The notes: generated from the letters alone by a model not told the origin. DNA of 64,000 nucleotides from Arenibacter sp. P308M17 (GCF_003426735.1 NZ_QVON01000004.1:372001-436000), one strand, 5' to 3'; positions 17,695-27,304 are shown, numbered from the stretch's first letter. Program-made: numbers and translations.

Positions 17695-18324
17695 ATGAGT
17701 TTAGTTAGATTAAAAATAAAGGGGATATCCTATAGCCAAACGCAAAATGGTGCATATGCCCTTATATTGAATGAAGTTGATGGCGACCGTAAACTACCTA
17801 TCGTTATTGGTGCCTTTGAAGCCCAATCCATAGCTATTGCGTTGGAGAAGGAAATTAAACCTCCCAGACCCCTGACACATGACCTGTTCAAAAATTTTGC
17901 CGATCGCTTTGATATCGTCATCAAACAGGTCATCATCCACAAATTGGTCGATGGCGTTTTCTATTCCAGTATTATTTGTGAACGCGATAAAATAGAGGAG
18001 ATCATAGACGCCAGGACAAGTGATGCCATAGCCCTGGCCCTAAGGTTCAATGCCCCTATTTTTACCTACAAGACCATCTTGGACAAAGCGGGCATATTCC
18101 TTAAATTTTCTTCAAAAGAAAAGGACAAGGAAGATGCTGACGACAGTATTATGGTCGATGAAATTCTACAGGAAGGGGAAACGGTAGAAATAAACCCAGG
18201 TGCTTCCGACGGGTACAAAGAATTAAGTACGGAAGAACTATATGCCGAGCTGGACAAGGCCGTTGCCAGCGAAGACTATGAAAAGGCGGCAAAACTCAGG
18301 GATGAAATCTCCAAACGCAAATAA
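17695..18324 (+). CDS. Bifunctional nuclease (DUF151) domain protein with UVR motif
   Basis: A 209-residue protein. Residues 1 to about 140 are a DUF151 / bifunctional nuclease domain (LILNEVDGDRKLPIVIGAFEAQSIAIALE, RPLTHDLFKNF, YSSIIC, IDARTSDAIALALRFNAPIF). Residues ~173-208 are a UvrB/UvrC-type motif (STEELYAELDKAVASEDYEKAAKLRDEI). The combination is widespread in Bacteroidota. Nuclease activity is known for only some relatives, so the biological role is uncertain. It precedes the CNT transporter by 92 nt on the same strand. Confidence 0.88.
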   Translation: MSLVRLKIKGISYSQTQNGAYALILNEVDGDRKLPIVIGAFEAQSIAIALEKEIKPPRPLTHDLFKNFADRFDIVIKQVIIHKLVDGVFYSSIICERDKIEEIIDARTSDAIALALRFNAPIFTYKTILDKAGIFLKFSSKEKDKEDADDSIMVDEILQEGETVEINPGASDGYKELSTEELYAELDKAVASEDYEKAAKLRDEISKRK

Positions 18325-18416
18325 GGTAAGTTCGACCGATTTTTAATTGTCAATGGGTTGTTTATGATAATTTTGTCCGGTCAGAGTCGAGACCTCAATT
18401 TAAATAAGATTACTGG

Positions 18417-19877
18417 ATGAGAAATAAGCTTTGGATTTTATTTATTTTTAGCTTTATAGCATTCCCATCCCTGGCCCAAGAAATAAACGACCCAAACCTA
18501 CTGCAGCATTCCCGGGGGATCATTCCCAATCAAGGGGCTTCTTTTCAAAGTCTCTGGAGGGGCATTCTTGGAATGGCATCATTGATTTTTATAGCCTACC
18601 TCTTTAGCAATAACAAAAAGGCCATTAACTGGAAAACCGCAGGAATCGGACTTTTCATCCAACTGCTCTTGGCCATTTGTATCCTAATTGGCGAAAAAAT
18701 AGGTTTTAATGCCTTCGGGTATAGGTTCGACCTCAGTTTTGTTTCGAAAGTCTTCGAATTTGGAGGAAAAATTTTTGTAAGTATTCTAGATTTTACAAAG
18801 GCCGGGAGTAAATTCCTGTTCGAAGGCCTGGTGGTGGACATGGATACCTTCGGATTTATTTTTGCCTTTCAGGTCCTTCCCACCATTATCTTCTTTTCGG
18901 CATTGACATCGGTACTGTTCTATTTGGGCATTATCCAAAAAGTAGTCAGGGCATTGGCATGGTTACTCACCAAATCCCTGGGGATATCCGGTGCTGAAAG
19001 TTTAAGTGTAACCGGAAATATCTTTTTAGGGCAGACCGAGGCTCCCCTGTTAATAAAGGCCTATCTGGAAAAAATGACCCGATCTGAAATGCTTTTGGTA
19101 ATGATAGGGGGCATGGCAACCGTTGCCGGGGCCGTTTTGGCCGCCTATATCGGTTTTTTGGGGGGAGACGATCCCATCCTCAGGCTACAGTTTGCAAAAC
19201 ACCTCTTGGCCGCATCGGTCATGGCAGCTCCTGGAGCCATTGTTATCTCAAAAATCCTATACCCCCAAACCGAAGCAATCAATACGGATGTACATGTTTC
19301 CAACGAAAAAATTGGTTCCAATATTCTCGATTCCATTTCCAACGGAACTACCGAAGGCCTAAAATTGGCCGTAAACGTTGGTGCCATGCTATTGGTATTT
19401 GTGGCCTTTATCGCCATGATAAACGGCATCTTGGATTGGACGGGCAATATTACGGATCTAAATTCATGGATCGCCCTAAATTCTCCCTATTCCAATTTTT
19501 CCCTGGAGGCTATCCTTGGAACTATTTTTGCCCCCCTTATGTGGCTAATAGGAGTAGATTCTGTAGATATTATGCTTATGGGACAACTTTTGGGCATTAA
19601 ATTGGCCGCCAGTGAATTTATTGGGTACATACAATTGGCCGAATTAAAAAATATTGCCAGCAGCACCCATTTTACATTTAACAAATCGGTGATCATGGCC
19701 ACTTATATGCTATGCGGATTTGCCAATTTTGCCTCTATCGGTATTCAGATAGGGGGCATTGGCTCCTTGGCGCCCGGACAAAGGAAAACCTTGTCGGAAT
19801 TTGGAATGAAAGCTGTTTTGGGCGGATCTATCGCCTCTTTGCTTTCCGCTACTATTGCCGGAATGATCCTGGGGTAA
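18417..19877 (+). CDS. CNT-family nucleoside transporter (NupC-like)
   Basis: A 486-residue inner-membrane concentrative nucleoside transporter importing nucleosides with H+ or Na+. A cleavable-looking N-terminus (MRNKLWILFIFSFIAFPSLAQ) precedes ~11 hydrophobic segments. Family motifs are GQTEAPLLIKAYLEKMTRSEM, MIGGMATVAGAVLAAYI and YMLCGFANFASIGIQIGGIGS. An exported head before the core is usual in Bacteroidota. It would supply substrates for the deoxynucleoside kinase and cytidine deaminase also in this window. The ion and the preferred nucleoside cannot be told from sequence. Confidence 0.9.
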   Translation: MRNKLWILFIFSFIAFPSLAQEINDPNLLQHSRGIIPNQGASFQSLWRGILGMASLIFIAYLFSNNKKAINWKTAGIGLFIQLLLAICILIGEKIGFNAFGYRFDLSFVSKVFEFGGKIFVSILDFTKAGSKFLFEGLVVDMDTFGFIFAFQVLPTIIFFSALTSVLFYLGIIQKVVRALAWLLTKSLGISGAESLSVTGNIFLGQTEAPLLIKAYLEKMTRSEMLLVMIGGMATVAGAVLAAYIGFLGGDDPILRLQFAKHLLAASVMAAPGAIVISKILYPQTEAINTDVHVSNEKIGSNILDSISNGTTEGLKLAVNVGAMLLVFVAFIAMINGILDWTGNITDLNSWIALNSPYSNFSLEAILGTIFAPLMWLIGVDSVDIMLMGQLLGIKLAASEFIGYIQLAELKNIASSTHFTFNKSVIMATYMLCGFANFASIGIQIGGIGSLAPGQRKTLSEFGMKAVLGGSIASLLSATIAGMILG

Positions 19878-19982
19878 TGGTTGCTGTTGACCCACACCCT
19901 ATAAGTTAGATTTCTGGTTACCGATCATCATCAAAAAAAAATCTTCTTAAACCAGTTGAAGAGGATTCCCATAATTTGCCAC

Positions 19983-19990
19983 TACCTTTG
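19983..19990 (+). promoter_or_regulatory. -7 box of NDH-2-like gene (TACCTTTG)
   Basis: This is an exact TAnnTTTG, 16 nt before the start codon chosen at 20007. It supports that start over one 51 nt upstream, which would fall before the box. Confidence 0.5.
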
Positions 19991-20006
19991 TAGCAAAACG
20001 AACAAA

Positions 20007-21278
20007 ATGGAAAAGAAACGCACCATAGTAGTTGTAGGAGGGGGATTTGCAGGATTGGAATTGGTTAAACGATTAGGGAATTCCCGGCTTTATGACCTTA
20101 TTTTGGTAGACAGCAATAATTATAATTTTTTCCCTCCCCTAATCTATCAGGTCTCTACGGGGTTTATGGAGCCCTCTGCCATTAGCTATCCATTTCGAAA
20201 GATATTAAGGAATAAAGAAAGTGTTCGCTTTAGACTTGGGGCCATGGAAAGGGTAGTCCCCTCCGAGAACAAGATCATCCTGAACAACGGTGAAATACAA
20301 TATGATTTATTGGTCATGGCCACTGGGGCCGAAACCAATTTTTTTGGCAACAGGAATATTGAGGAAAAAAGCCTCCCAATGAAAACCATCAGTGATGCCA
20401 TTTCCCTAAGAAATGTAATCCTTACCAGATTGGACCGGGCCACCCGATTGAGCGACACCCAGGAACGCAAAAAACTACTCACTTTTGTCGTTGCCGGTGC
20501 CGGACCCACAGGGGTGGAACTCTCTGGCATTTTGGCAGAAATGAGATCGTTTATCCTAAGAAAGGATTATCCCGAACTAAGCAAGGATGATTTGGGCGAT
20601 ATCTACGTAATAGACGGACAGGAAGCCGTATTGGCGGCAATGTCCCGCCATTCACAAAACTACACCTTTGGGGAGCTCCGCAAATTGAACGTTAAAATAA
20701 AGCTCAACACCCTGGTCAAGGATTTCGAGAACGATACGGTGTACCTATCCGATGGCAGTGAAATCCAAACCAAGAACCTTATATGGGCCGCCGGGGTTTC
20801 GGCCAAATTCTTTGAAGGTTTTTCCCCGGAGAGTTACGGAAAGGGAAAAAGATTAAAGACCAATGCCCTTAATTTGGTCAATGGCCATAAAAATATATAC
20901 GCATTGGGAGATTGCGCATTGGTCTCCGGAGATAAAAATTACCCGGACGGACATCCGCAATTGGCCCAGCCCGCATTGCAGCAAGCCAAGAATTTGGCCC
21001 ACAACCTAGAATTGGACCCTGCAAATTGGACCCCCTTTAGCTATGGGGACAAGGGTTCCCTGGCCATTATTGGACGGAATAAGGCCGTCTTGGATTCCCC
21101 AAAACAAAAATACTTCTTAAAAGGATTTATTGCCTGGCTGATATGGATTTTTGTCCACATCATGGGCCTGGTCAATTTTAAGAACAAAATACGGACATTG
21201 TACAACTGGCTGGGTTATTATATATTCAAGGACCAATCTTTTAGAATGATCATTAAACCAAGTGAAAGAAAACACTAG
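20007..21278 (+). CDS. Type II NADH dehydrogenase-like FAD oxidoreductase
   Basis: A 423-residue pyridine-nucleotide disulfide oxidoreductase-fold protein. The FAD motif VVVGGGFAGLELVKRL is at the N-terminus, the NAD motif VVAGAGPTGVELSG near residue 160, and YALGDCALV closes the FAD site. A hydrophobic C-terminal segment (IAWLIWIFVHIMGLV) would hold it to the inner membrane, as in NDH-2, which passes electrons from NADH to menaquinone without pumping. The start MEKKRTIVVVGGG is set by the family N-terminus and by the promoter box. Other membrane-attached quinone reductases are possible but less likely. Confidence 0.87.
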   Translation: MEKKRTIVVVGGGFAGLELVKRLGNSRLYDLILVDSNNYNFFPPLIYQVSTGFMEPSAISYPFRKILRNKESVRFRLGAMERVVPSENKIILNNGEIQYDLLVMATGAETNFFGNRNIEEKSLPMKTISDAISLRNVILTRLDRATRLSDTQERKKLLTFVVAGAGPTGVELSGILAEMRSFILRKDYPELSKDDLGDIYVIDGQEAVLAAMSRHSQNYTFGELRKLNVKIKLNTLVKDFENDTVYLSDGSEIQTKNLIWAAGVSAKFFEGFSPESYGKGKRLKTNALNLVNGHKNIYALGDCALVSGDKNYPDGHPQLAQPALQQAKNLAHNLELDPANWTPFSYGDKGSLAIIGRNKAVLDSPKQKYFLKGFIAWLIWIFVHIMGLVNFKNKIRTLYNWLGYYIFKDQSFRMIIKPSERKH

Positions 21279-21305
21279 TGTCCGATCAACGTTTAAATAA
21301 CGCCT
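21274..21305 (+). mobile_element. Left-end remnant of MITE-like element, copy D
   Basis: ACTAGTGTCCGATCAACG followed by TTTAAATAACG closely follows the left end of copy C. The inner hairpin and right end are not recognisable. It overlaps the last codons of the upstream gene, whose stop lies inside ACTAGTG. Confidence 0.4.
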
Positions 21306-21517
21306 CCAATAAGGACCGAAGAATTGGAAAAACGAGTGTCCGCTTTGTTTCCCGATTAAAAATGGAACAGACCTAAACCAACCTTTTTTAAACCGTTGAT
21401 AATTTATAATAACTTGGGTTCAACAGTACGCTCCATAATTCCGGATTTTATTAATTTGCGCTCCATGGCCATGACCATAAGAATTGGGTGTTTTTGGCAA
21501 TAACAAGGACAATAAAA

Positions 21518-22342
21518 ATGAAACAGTACCACGATTTACTAAAACATGTATTGGAAAATGGAATCCAAAAGGGTGATAGGACCGGCACAGGTACCAAAAG
21601 TGTTTTTGGATATCAAATGCGTTTTGACCTTGCCGAGGGATTTCCCATGGTTACCACCAAAAAACTCCATTTAAAATCCATTGTGCATGAACTGCTATGG
21701 TTTTTAAAGGGCGATACCAATATTGGCTATTTGCAGGAGAACGGGGTACGTATATGGAACGAGTGGGCAGATGAAAATGGCAATTTGGGTCCTGTTTACG
21801 GATATCAGTGGCGGAATTGGAACGGTGATGAAATAGACCAGATCAAGGAAATAGTACATACCCTAAAAACCAGTCCCAACAGTCGCCGTATGCTGGTTTC
21901 GGCCTGGAACCCCAGTGTACTTCCTGACACTTCCTTGTCATTTTCAGAGAATGTGGCCAATGGAAAAGCCGCATTGCCTCCCTGCCATGCCTTTTTTCAA
22001 TTCTATGTTGCCAATGGTAAATTGTCCTGTCAATTATATCAAAGAAGTGCCGATATATTTTTGGGCGTTCCGTTCAATATAGCTTCCTATGCCCTATTCA
22101 CCCTTATGATGGCACAGGTCTGCGACCTAGAGCCTGGCGAATTTATCCACACCTTTGGGGACGCACATATTTACAGCAATCATTTTGAACAGGTGGAATT
22201 GCAATTAAGCAGACAACCAAGACCTTTGCCAAAAATGGTCCTGAATCCGGAAGTAAAGGATATCTTCAAGTTTACCTTCGAAGATTTTAGCCTATTGGAT
22301 TACGACCCCCACCCACATATTAAGGCAACCGTGGCCGTATAA
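21518..22342 (+). CDS. thyA: Thymidylate synthase
   Basis: A 274-residue thymidylate synthase converting dUMP to dTMP with methylene-tetrahydrofolate. The nucleophile Cys156 lies in [12 protein letters not shown]. Also present are the [11 protein letters not shown] phosphate loop, [40 protein letters not shown] and HIYSNH. There is a short insertion before the active-site loop (around residues 138-150) relative to the 264-residue E. coli protein. The start [15 protein letters not shown] fits the family. The product dihydrofolate would be recycled by FolA, encoded 2 kb further on the same strand but in another transcript. Confidence 0.97.
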   Translation: MKQYHDLLKHVLENGIQKGDRTGTGTKSVFGYQMRFDLAEGFPMVTTKKLHLKSIVHELLWFLKGDTNIGYLQENGVRIWNEWADENGNLGPVYGYQWRNWNGDEIDQIKEIVHTLKTSPNSRRMLVSAWNPSVLPDTSLSFSENVANGKAALPPCHAFFQFYVANGKLSCQLYQRSADIFLGVPFNIASYALFTLMMAQVCDLEPGEFIHTFGDAHIYSNHFEQVELQLSRQPRPLPKMVLNPEVKDIFKFTFEDFSLLDYDPHPHIKATVAV

Positions 22343-22455
22343 CGGAGTACCAATACCTGTAAAACGAACAAGGCCCAATTTACAGTTGCCCATCTATTGG
22401 AGCGGTAAAATAGGCTGAACAAAAATTCATTGCGGGAAAAAAATACCCTTGTAAA

Positions 22456-22497
22456 AATCCGACACCATGGAAAGTAAGGTTCCAATGGTATCGGATT
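22456..22497 (-). terminator. Terminator of the CBM48-type gene
   Basis: AATCCGA (22456-22462) pairs with TCGGATT (22491-22497). Inside it, ACCAT/ATGGT and GGAA/TTCC continue the stem. In the minus direction the stem is followed by a T5 run. It separates this gene from the convergent thyA. Confidence 0.7.
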
Positions 22498-22505
22498 CGT
22501 ATTAT

Positions 22506-22802
22506 TTACAATACCAAAACTGAATTCTCGGTACCGGCAAATTCGTTCCATTGGTAACGATCCGCCTCCGCTTCGTTAACGTAATTGCCATCCACAATAT
22601 ATTTGAATTCATAAGTACTTTCCTTTGGCAAATCGAAAGTCCCCTTAAAGGTTCCGTTTTTCAATTTCTTCAATGCGCTTCCTTTTGGGCTCCAATTATT
22701 AAAATCCCCCACTACTGCCACCTTCTTTGCATCCTCTGCCGGTACCGAAAAAGTTACCTTGCATATTGGCTTGCTCTTTAAATATTGTTTAGTAATTCCC
22801 AT
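22506..22802 (-). CDS. Isoamylase-early-set (CBM48/E-set) domain protein
   Basis: A 98-residue protein made of a single glycogen-binding-type E-set fold: CKVTFSVPAEDAKKVAVVGDFNNWSP, then LKKLKNGTFKGTFDLPKESTYEFKYIVDG and AEADRYQWNEFAGTENSVLVL. The NNW and YEFKY(I/V)VDG signatures are those of CBM48 and AMPK-beta-like modules that bind alpha-glucans. No catalytic domain is attached, and it stands alone with its own terminator. Such stand-alone proteins are common in Bacteroidota and their role is unknown. Confidence 0.85.
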   Translation of the reverse strand: MGITKQYLKSKPICKVTFSVPAEDAKKVAVVGDFNNWSPKGSALKKLKNGTFKGTFDLPKESTYEFKYIVDGNYVNEAEADRYQWNEFAGTENSVLVL

Positions 22803-22956
22803 GACCTCTAAATTTTAGATTAAAATGCAAAATTAAATCATTAAACCCCTCATTCCCAATGACCAATATCATTTTTATCATTTTCTTAAAATAAGTTTAA
22901 CAATTGACCTTCTTTGATAATTTTATAAAGTAAAATTCCTAAGTAAACAACATTGC

Positions 22957-24045
22957 CTATCCTCTCTTTAAGATTCCAATAATCTTATCTATCTCATTTT
23001 CTGTATTGTAGAAATGAAAACTTAACCGAATGCCATTTCCGCGTTGGGAACAAACCACATCCTGCTCCATAAACTTGGCATACAAATCCTTATCTCCCGG
23101 AATATTAAATATGGAACTATGCCCTTTTCTTTTGACCACGGACGCTTCCAACAACCCCAAATTCTCCAGTTCCCCCTTTGCCTTTATAGAAAGCCTTTTG
23201 ACCTGGCCGGTAATCGCATCCATTCCTATATTCGAAAGAAAGCCCAAAGAATGGTTTAGGCTCCCAAAATTAAAAGTATCCAAATGTCCAGGTTCAAATT
23301 GTTTGGCAAAGGACACCTTATCCCTACCTTCCATGTCCCCGTCGGCAGCATTAAAACCCGTAGACCTGCAGCTAAATTTGCCCGGCGTGTCGTCCGCAAA
23401 CAGCATAAATCCGTTACCATAACCCCCCAACAACCATTTATAGGAGCTTGCTCCCAAAACATCTATTCCGGAACCTTCAAAATTAAAGATCTCCGTACCC
23501 AAAAATTGTGTACCATCGGCAATGATCAATAGATCCGGGAAATGCTTTTTCAATTTGCCCAAAAAATCCAGATCCACCTTTACCCCGTTCAACCACTGTA
23601 CCAAACTAAGGGCCAGGACATTTATGTTATCCGATTTTATCCTATCGTAAATATTTTCCTCCAAAGATTCGGTGACCTTTAGATAATGGGTGGCATGCCC
23701 CCTACTTTCAAAAGGCCAGTTCACAGAAGGGAAATCCCCTTCCAAAAGCAATACGTTCCTTTTTCCCCCCAGGCCTTCCAGCAATAGATTGAGTCCAATG
23801 GAAAAATTAGGGACCAAGGCCACATTATCCGCCTTACAACCAAAAAATTTTCCAATAGTGTTCCTGGTTTCGGAAATAAGCTGGAGACTTTTCATTTTCA
23901 TTTTACTTCCCCCAATCAAAAAATCAAGATCATGTTCTTGCCGCCAATCCAAAAGATCGTCATAAAGAAGGCCGGATGCAGCCGTATTTACATAAGTGTA
24001 CTGACTTAAAACTGGAAATTGCTTGATAATCTTTTGCATATCCAA
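22957..24045 (-). CDS. Class V aminotransferase-fold PLP enzyme
   Basis: A 362-residue fold-type I PLP enzyme related to cysteine desulfurases and class V aminotransferases. PLP contacts are Asp177 in IIADGTQFLG with Gln180, and Lys203 in GASSYKWLLGGYGNGFM. The N-terminal YVNTAASGL and the NFSIGLNLLLEGLG stretch fit the family. No desulfurase Cys loop is evident, so the reaction is unassigned; an aminotransferase or lyase is possible. It is divergent from the 2TM/folA pair with only 50 nt between the start codons. Confidence 0.82.
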   Translation of the reverse strand: MDMQKIIKQFPVLSQYTYVNTAASGLLYDDLLDWRQEHDLDFLIGGSKMKMKSLQLISETRNTIGKFFGCKADNVALVPNFSIGLNLLLEGLGGKRNVLLLEGDFPSVNWPFESRGHATHYLKVTESLEENIYDRIKSDNINVLALSLVQWLNGVKVDLDFLGKLKKHFPDLLIIADGTQFLGTEIFNFEGSGIDVLGASSYKWLLGGYGNGFMLFADDTPGKFSCRSTGFNAADGDMEGRDKVSFAKQFEPGHLDTFNFGSLNHSLGFLSNIGMDAITGQVKRLSIKAKGELENLGLLEASVVKRKGHSSIFNIPGDKDLYAKFMEQDVVCSQRGNGIRLSFHFYNTENEIDKIIGILKRG

Positions 24046-24068
24046 AGAAATGAAATTTGTATTTATGG

Positions 24069-24076
24069 TATCTTTG
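24069..24076 (+). promoter_or_regulatory. -7 box of 2TM/folA transcript (TATCTTTG)
   Basis: This is an exact TAnnTTTG, 19 nt before the chosen start codon at 24096. It argues against the upstream ATG at 24057. Confidence 0.5.
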
Positions 24077-24095
24077 CCTAAAGATAGGAATTAGG

Positions 24096-24485
24096 ATGTT
24101 CTCCAAGAATAAAAATAAATCACTTATAGAATTGGAACAGCATGAACTGCTGGAACATGCCCAAAAGAGAATAAAACAAAAAAAGCGACTTTATAATCAT
24201 TTTGTGGTGTTCTTGATCGGCAGTGTATTTATGATCATCATCAATAAAATATTGAAGTATGGTGTGGAATACAACTGGTTTGTCTGGGCCATTACCTTAT
24301 GGGCCTTTTTGTTCACCATTCATATATTCAATGTATATGTAACCCTTAAATTTATGGGCCTGGATTGGGAAAGGGAGCAAAGGGAAAAATTGGTCCAGAA
24401 ACAGAAACAAAAAATAGCCGAATTGCAGAAGGAGATCGAAACGGAATTTCCCCTATCCAACATCAATAAAAAAGTAGAAGAGTGA
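24096..24485 (+). CDS. 2TM domain protein
   Basis: A 129-residue membrane protein of the Bacteroidota 2TM-domain family. A basic N-terminal helix (QHELLEHAQKRIKQKKRLYNHF) leads into TM1 (residues ~34-53) and TM2 (~60-84). The GLDWEREQREKLVQKQKQKIAELQKEIE tail is a predicted coiled coil. The same domain occurs as the sensor part of some LytS-like histidine kinases, but here it is alone. Its stop codon overlaps the GTG start of folA (GTGA), so the two are translationally coupled. The role is unknown. Confidence 0.8.
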   Translation: MFSKNKNKSLIELEQHELLEHAQKRIKQKKRLYNHFVVFLIGSVFMIIINKILKYGVEYNWFVWAITLWAFLFTIHIFNVYVTLKFMGLDWEREQREKLVQKQKQKIAELQKEIETEFPLSNINKKVEE

Positions 24486-24997
24486 ACATTCTATCCATTA
24501 TAGCCGCCGCTGCTGAGAACAATGCTTTGGGAAAGGACAACGACCTGCTCTGGCATTTGCCGGACGATTTCAAACGCTTCAAAAAACTTACCTCGGGACA
24601 TAAGATAATCATGGGCCGCAAAACCTTCGAGAGCTTCCCCAAACCTTTGCCCAACAGAACCCACATCATCATAACCAGGGATCGGGACTATACCGTAAAA
24701 CATGAAGCTTGCATAGTAGTACATTCCATGCAGGAGGCCTTGAACCTTGTAAAAGAAGACCCCTTGTCCTTCATTATAGGTGGGGGCGAGATTTACAGAC
24801 TGGGATTGGAATACGCCAACCAAATGGAATTGACCAGGGTACACGGAACCTTTGGAGCGGATACCTTTTTTCCGGAATTCGACAAAGACAAATGGCAGTT
24901 GACAAAAGAGGAATACCACCCCAAGGACGGGCGGCATAATTATGATTTCACCTATTTGACCTATACAAAAAAGTCCCTACAGGAGGATAAAAGCTAA
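24482..24997 (+). CDS. folA: Dihydrofolate reductase
   Basis: A 171-residue enzyme reducing dihydrofolate to tetrahydrofolate with NADPH. Features are IAAAAENNALGKDNDLLWHLPDDFKRFK, IIMGRKTFESFP, the NADPH loop SFIIGGGEIYRLGL and a C-terminal HNYDFTYLTYTKK. The start is GTG, inside the stop of the 2TM gene. The upstream coding overlap and the conserved start VNILSIIAAAAENN leave no alternative. The 3' end overlaps the convergent murI by 4 nt. It completes the thymidylate cycle with thyA. Confidence 0.96.
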   Translation: MNILSIIAAAAENNALGKDNDLLWHLPDDFKRFKKLTSGHKIIMGRKTFESFPKPLPNRTHIIITRDRDYTVKHEACIVVHSMQEALNLVKEDPLSFIIGGGEIYRLGLEYANQMELTRVHGTFGADTFFPEFDKDKWQLTKEEYHPKDGRHNYDFTYLTYTKKSLQEDKS

Positions 24998-25785
24998 AAA
25001 TTCAGGAACGCTGCCCTATAAGGTACGATTACATCCCTTAAAAAGAATTTTAACACCTCAACATCCCCATTGGTAAAAAACCGGTGCGAACTACTTTCAT
25101 CTTCCGCTCCAGTCAATAACTGATGCAGCTGCAATACATTTTTGGTATGTTTGGCCACTCCCTCTCCAGAATCGATTATCTTTATATTTTCAGGTAAAAT
25201 TTCCCGTATCAGAGGAATTAAATAAGGATAATGGGTGCATCCCAATACTAGGTGGTCCATTCCCTGTTCCAGCATGGGTTCCAGATAGCTTTGCAACAAC
25301 TCCTTGGTTTTGGCAGTCTGTACCTCCCCTTTTTCTATAAGCTCCACCAAACCGGTGCCTACCTGATCCAAGACCTTAATACCGTGCGCATAAAGTTCAG
25401 AGGTACTATGGAACAAAGCACTGGACAAGGTACCCTTGGTCGCCAAAACACCTACTGTTTTGGTCTTGGAACTTAAAGCGGCCGGTTTAATGGCTGGTTC
25501 AATTCCGATCAGGGGGATAGTATAAATGTCCCTAAGTTCCTTAATGGCGTTGGTAGTGGCCGTATTACAGGCAACCACTATAAGTTTACATCCCTGTTGC
25601 AGAAGTAGTTCAACATTTTTTATACTCAGTTGAAGTATGTGTTCCTTTGATTTTTCCCCATAAGGGGCATTCCTACTATCTGCCAAGTATATGGTTGATT
25701 CATATGGAAGAATCTTGTTGATCTCCCGCCATATGGAGGTACCTCCAATGCCGGAATCAAAAATGCCTATGGGACCGTTATTCAT
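24994..25785 (-). CDS. murI: Glutamate racemase
   Basis: A 263-residue cofactor-independent racemase that makes D-glutamate for peptidoglycan. The two catalytic cysteines are in VVACNTATTNA (Cys73) and VLGCTHYPYLI (Cys183). The N-terminal GIFDSGIGGTSIWREI and LADSRNAPYG are diagnostic. The 3' end overlaps folA by 4 nt in convergent orientation, so the two messages share complementary 3' ends. Mpl, which recycles cell-wall peptides, follows upstream on the same strand. Confidence 0.96.
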   Translation of the reverse strand: MNNGPIGIFDSGIGGTSIWREINKILPYESTIYLADSRNAPYGEKSKEHILQLSIKNVELLLQQGCKLIVVACNTATTNAIKELRDIYTIPLIGIEPAIKPAALSSKTKTVGVLATKGTLSSALFHSTSELYAHGIKVLDQVGTGLVELIEKGEVQTAKTKELLQSYLEPMLEQGMDHLVLGCTHYPYLIPLIREILPENIKIIDSGEGVAKHTKNVLQLHQLLTGAEDESSSHRFFTNGDVEVLKFFLRDVIVPYRAAFLNF

Positions 25786-25922
25786 CTAAAATAAAAAAAT
25801 TGAGCAGCCATAAAGTTACATTAATATCGCATTATGGAATAGTTCTACTTAAGGAAATAAAATACCCCATACCTACAATTTATTTTGGTTTCCCTGTTCC
25901 CATATTGCCCATGGCCAACTGC

Positions 25923-27284
25923 CTAAAACTTTTCAACCAATACTTTAACCTCCTCCAAATTCAGTCCGCCATAATTCCCTGAGCTCATTAAAAGCAATAC
26001 GGAATTATCGTACTCCTGACCGAAAACAAAATTTTTAAAATCGTCGGCATCGGTAAAAATATGTAAATCGTCCCGAACAAAGGCCTCCGATATTTGTTCC
26101 GGGGTCACTTCCTCCAGTTTCTTTATCCTAACCGATTCGGGTAAATAGAAAACCGCCGCTACATCCGCGGCCTCCAAGGCACCTTTATACTCCTTTAAAA
26201 ATTCCGGGTTAAAACTGCTATAGGTATGCAGTTCCAAACACGCAATTAATTTCCTTTCCGGATACTGCTCCTTTACGGCATTTGTTGTGGCCATTACTTT
26301 GCTGGGTGAATGTGCAAAATCCTTAAAGGCAGCACAGGTATTGCCTTCGGCCAACTTTTCCAATCTTTTGGAAGCACCCTTAAAGGATGCAATCGCTTCA
26401 TAGAAATCATCTTCATCCACCCCCATATTTTGACATATCCATTTGGCCCCTGCCAAATTGCTAAGGTTATGTCTTCCAAAAACTTCTATAGGCATGGGCC
26501 CCTCCGGAGTTTCCAAAATGGTCTGTCCATTTAAAACACTATAATCCGGAGTGCTATATGGGAGCCTTCGTATATTGTTTTCGGAAGCCTTTACCACCTT
26601 CTCCACTTCCAAATCTTCTTCATTGTAGGTAATGGATCCCCCTTTTACAATGCTATCTACAAAAATCCGGAATTGCTCCACATAATTGTCATAGGTGGGA
26701 AAAACATTTATATGATCCCAGGCAATCCCGCTCAACAAGGCTATATTGGGTCTGTACAGATGAAATTTGGGCCTCCTATCTATGGGGGAGGACAAATATT
26801 CATCCCCTTCCAGCACTATAAAATCGTTTTCTTCGGTAAGGTGCACCATACGGTCAAAACCTTCCAATTGGGCACCTACCATAAAATCGACGGCAATATC
26901 GTGATAATTTAGAACATGTAATATCATAGAAGTAATGGTAGTCTTGCCATGACTCCCTCCAATGACCACCCTGGTCTTATTCTTGGACTGTTCGTACAGA
27001 AACTCGGGATAGGAAAATATTTTTAATCCCAATTCCTGGGCCTTTAACAGCTCGGGATTGTCCGCCTTGGCGTGCATTCCCAAAATTACCGCATCCAAAC
27101 TTGGGTTCAATTTCTCAGGAAACCAGCCCAATTGTTCCGGTAATAGCCCTTTGGCTTTTAATCTAGTCTTGGAAGGTTCAAAAATGATGTCATCACTCCC
27201 TGTAACAATGTATCCTTTATGATGTAGAGCCAAGGCCAAATTATGCATAGCGCTGCCCCCGATGGCAATAAAATGAATCTGCAT
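25923..27284 (-). CDS. mpl: Mur ligase, murein-tripeptide ligase type (Mpl-like)
   Basis: A 453-residue Mur ligase. It starts MQIHFIAIGGSAMHNLALAL, has the ATP loop GGSHGKTT (residues 109-116), VLEGDEYLSSPIDRRPKFH and the C-terminal KDFAHSPSKVMATTNAVKEQYPERKLIACLELHTYSSFN. The GDEYD-like segment and HSPxK favour Mpl, which re-attaches recycled L-Ala-D-Glu-Dap tripeptide to UDP-MurNAc, over MurC, which is usually elsewhere. A complete consensus promoter is directly upstream. It shares orientation with murI, 137 nt downstream. Confidence 0.86.
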   Translation of the reverse strand: MQIHFIAIGGSAMHNLALALHHKGYIVTGSDDIIFEPSKTRLKAKGLLPEQLGWFPEKLNPSLDAVILGMHAKADNPELLKAQELGLKIFSYPEFLYEQSKNKTRVVIGGSHGKTTITSMILHVLNYHDIAVDFMVGAQLEGFDRMVHLTEENDFIVLEGDEYLSSPIDRRPKFHLYRPNIALLSGIAWDHINVFPTYDNYVEQFRIFVDSIVKGGSITYNEEDLEVEKVVKASENNIRRLPYSTPDYSVLNGQTILETPEGPMPIEVFGRHNLSNLAGAKWICQNMGVDEDDFYEAIASFKGASKRLEKLAEGNTCAAFKDFAHSPSKVMATTNAVKEQYPERKLIACLELHTYSSFNPEFLKEYKGALEAADVAAVFYLPESVRIKKLEEVTPEQISEAFVRDDLHIFTDADDFKNFVFGQEYDNSVLLLMSSGNYGGLNLEEVKVLVEKF

Positions 27285-27304
27285 GAAAAGATCAGTTTAA
27301 GGGT

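Noticed and set aside
21306-21420. Complete fourth copy of the MITE-like element after the NDH-2 gene
   Set aside because: Only the left ~30 nt match; no central hairpin or right terminal repeat could be found, so it is reported only as a remnant.
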